Shown in pieces: positions 62,963 through 64,000 of a stretch of 64,000 nt of DNA; position 1 is the first letter of the stretch; each line of letters begins with the position of its first letter. The position numbers were made by a program, and so were the translations under genes. The stretch lies in NCBI GenBank assembly GCA_017518255.1, contig JAFWVK010000024.1, positions 1-64,000 of the forward strand, written 5' to 3'. The notes under the pieces are model-generated. The model saw only the letters and a program-made list of their open reading frames with translations. It was not told where the DNA came from and searched no databases. Origin of the DNA: Oscillospiraceae bacterium. GTDB taxonomy: Bacteria > Bacillota > Clostridia > Oscillospirales > Ruminococcaceae.

Positions 62963-63175
62963 TTATAAAGATTTATTTTTATCCTTAACCGGCGTACCGG
63001 CAGATAACTTTTTTGACGGCTTTTTTTCGGGCTCAGCCGTTATGCCCATGCGCTGCTTCCGTTCAGCCCCCAGAAGACTGACGGTCCGCGCCATTGCCTC
63101 GATACTTTTCGCCGGTGCCCGCGGCTGCTGCCGTGCAAGCCCTGCGAGCGCTGCATCAATCTGTCTTTCAGTCAT
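62963..63175 (-). CDS. 70-aa protein, possible soluble anti-sigma factor
   Basis: A short cytoplasmic protein encoded 18 bases after the ECF sigma gene, with ribosome site GAGGAGAGATTCGG. The N-terminal part, MTERQIDAALAGLARQQP, resembles the sigma-binding start of some Firmicutes anti-sigma factors, but the usual membrane helix and outer domain are absent; the C-terminus is basic (KKPSKKL, KDKNKSL). Either a truncated or soluble anti-sigma, or unrelated. No other family recognised. Confidence 0.65.
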   Translation of the reverse strand: MTERQIDAALAGLARQQPRAPAKSIEAMARTVSLLGAERKQRMGITAEPEKKPSKKLSAGTPVKDKNKSL

Positions 63176-63193
63176 CCGAATCTCTCCTCATTT

Positions 63194-63664
63194 TCATGAT
63201 AGAAGCTCCTTGAGTTCCTCTCTGCCGCGCCGGAGATGCGATTTCACCGTATTCACCGGCTTTTGCAGCATTTGAGCAATTTCCGAGACTGTCAGATCAC
63301 TGAAATAATAGAGTTCTATGACCTCACGGTAGTCCTCACGCAGTTTTTTCAGCGCCTCCCTGACCGAAAGAATATCCTCTATGCTCGCTTCGGATGTCCC
63401 GGTCAGTGTCACGGAACCGAAAATATCGTCGTCGATATCCTCATGGAAGCTGCGGTGCGAAAGGAAATCTTTTGAGCAGTTGATGGTTACGCGCAGCAGC
63501 CACGCCTTCCGGTGTTCTTCGCTCTCGAAGGTACGAACCCGTTTGAAATACCGCAGGAACACTTCGGAATAAACATCCTCCGCATCGGTAGTATTTCGGA
63601 CATAGCGCATTGCGACGCCGAAGATCATGTCACTGTAAAACCGGACGATCTCTTCGTCACTCAT
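63194..63664 (-). CDS. ECF-type RNA polymerase sigma factor
   Basis: A 156-aa sigma-70 family protein with only regions 2 and 4. Region 2 (about 8-70) includes DAEDVYSEVFLRYFK; region 4 (about 100-155) has the helix-turn-helix SDLTVSEIAQMLQKPVNTVK followed by SHLRRGREELK. It is the first gene of the T4SS operon and probably controls it. ATG 63664 follows GGGAGGGTATTCCTT. A shared 15-base motif lies 20 to 34 bases before the start codon. Confidence 0.93.
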   Translation of the reverse strand: MSDEEIVRFYSDMIFGVAMRYVRNTTDAEDVYSEVFLRYFKRVRTFESEEHRKAWLLRVTINCSKDFLSHRSFHEDIDDDIFGSVTLTGTSEASIEDILSVREALKKLREDYREVIELYYFSDLTVSEIAQMLQKPVNTVKSHLRRGREELKELLS

Positions 63665-63683
63665 AAGGAATACCCTCCCTTCC

Positions 63684-63698
63684 GCTGTTTGGGTGCAG
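63684..63698 (-). promoter_or_regulatory. shared 15-base motif CTGCACCCAAACAGC, copy 3
   Basis: Identical over 15 bases to the motif upstream of the 787-aa gene. Here it lies 20 to 34 bases before the sigma start codon, next to the ribosome site, so as a -35 element it would leave almost no leader; an operator or RNA-level site is also possible. Confidence 0.55.
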
Positions 63699-63857
63699 GA
63701 TTCAGAAGATTTTCAGTATCTTTATTATGCAGAGCCTTTTCTTTCGGTTTACCGTTTCAGCAATCAATCCATAAAGATGTCCGGTTCACAGGAATTGAAG
63801 CATCTTGCGCAGGAAAAAACGACAGAAATACAAAAGGGCATACTGATACACATTATT

Positions 63858-63887
63858 ATTATCTCATTTTTTTCGGCAAAAAGTCAA
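63858..63887 (-). promoter_or_regulatory. probable main promoter of the sigma/T4SS operon
   Basis: On the minus strand TTGACT (63882-63887), an 18-bp spacer and GATAAT (63858-63863) preceded by an extended TGA. The leader is about 185 bases long, leaving room for post-initiation control. Confidence 0.6.
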
Positions 63888-64000
63888 TGTCCAATCTGGT
63901 CAAAGCCGAAGCTTTGTGTGATTTGCCTGTTTTTTTGCTCGATTTCGCCCGTCCGTCCAATCAACATGCACAACATTCTCTGCTTTGCCACCACAATATG

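Larger units (their letters stand above)
63665..64000. other. leader and upstream region of the sigma/T4SS operon
   Basis: On the minus strand it contains the sigma-A-like promoter (63858-63887), an untranslated leader of about 185 bases and the shared CTGCACCCAAACAGC motif near the start codon. Right of the promoter there is a hairpin CAAAGC-TTCG-GCTTTG (63901-63916, minus strand) with a stable UUCG loop. The last 100 bases hold only short open frames without a start. Confidence 0.5.

Noticed and set aside
41220..63664. interpretation of the T4SS operon as an ordinary integrative conjugative element
   Set aside because: No relaxase, integrase, replication protein, oriT-like region or flanking repeats were seen in the window, though genes beyond the right edge cannot be excluded.
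63901..63916. UUCG-loop hairpin as a terminator
   Set aside because: The stem is only six pairs and on the minus strand no T tract follows, so it is noted only as a possible RNA structure.
63887..64000. open reading stretch on the minus strand entering from the right edge
   Set aside because: Two frames stay open for only about 33-38 codons, neither shows a recognisable motif and they end before the sigma promoter; it could be the end of a gene outside the window but cannot be shown.

Overview
The window looks like chromosomal DNA of a Gram-positive, fibre-degrading gut or rumen anaerobe of the Ruminococcus type (Oscillospiraceae). The signs are a dockerin-bearing multimodular carbohydrate esterase (cellulosome subunit), GH95 and GH130 glycan enzymes, Thr-rich linkers in secreted proteins, Firmicutes-type division and polyphosphate genes, strong AGGAGG ribosome sites, and at least seven probable TTG starts. 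The species cannot be fixed from sequence alone. No tRNA, rRNA, CRISPR array, integrase, transposase or prophage module was seen.

Left part, 0-31.7 kb, mostly housekeeping: a cellulosomal CE3-CBM22-dockerin-CE1 esterase; a Ddl-like ATP-grasp protein that has lost several D-Ala-binding residues; ywiB-like DUF1934 plus argS; a CdaR/PucR-type regulator; a cell-wall cluster ftsE-ftsX-M23 peptidase-ctpA followed by GH95; GH130; ppk1; an AI-2E family permease; a CNNM/CorC membrane protein; a two-gene ABC exporter whose ATPase carries an 18-residue repeat tail; an operon with a GT2-GtrA fusion, a phosphodiester glycosidase and a 4-TM protein; an AGCS symporter; a FeoA-FeoB fusion; an SDR plus HD hydrolase pair; and DUF896.

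Middle part, 31.9-41.1 kb: a partner-switching module (a protein with a kinase-like N-terminus, a STAS antagonist, a HATPase anti-sigma kinase and a membrane dCACHE-HAMP-PP2C phosphatase), then two large, very charged, convergent genes of unknown function (787 and 884 aa) that share an N-terminal SFxEYKE motif.

Right part, 41.2-63.7 kb, is the most unusual: one tightly coupled minus-strand operon of about 22.5 kb. In order of transcription it holds an ECF sigma factor, a 70-aa possible anti-sigma, a VirB2/TrbC-like pilin, a secreted beta-helix-like protein, a VirD4/TraG coupling ATPase, an anchored surface protein, a VirB6/TrbL-like protein with a disordered tail of about 1000 residues, a PrgI-VirB4 fusion with an acidic tail, a STAS protein, an 1842-aa secreted protein with about seven degenerate beta modules, an anchored 312-aa protein and a bipolar-charged 290-aa protein. 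There is no relaxase, oriT, integrase or lytic transglycosylase. It therefore looks like a type IV secretion machine used for something other than ordinary conjugation.

A 15-base sequence (CTGCACCCAAACAGC) occurs upstream of both the sigma/T4SS operon and the 787-aa gene, and its first 11 bases also lie upstream of the 884-aa gene. This suggests that the three units form one regulon and makes the two charged proteins candidate substrates or partners of the machine. The STAS protein inside the operon is a possible link to the partner-switching genes nearby.
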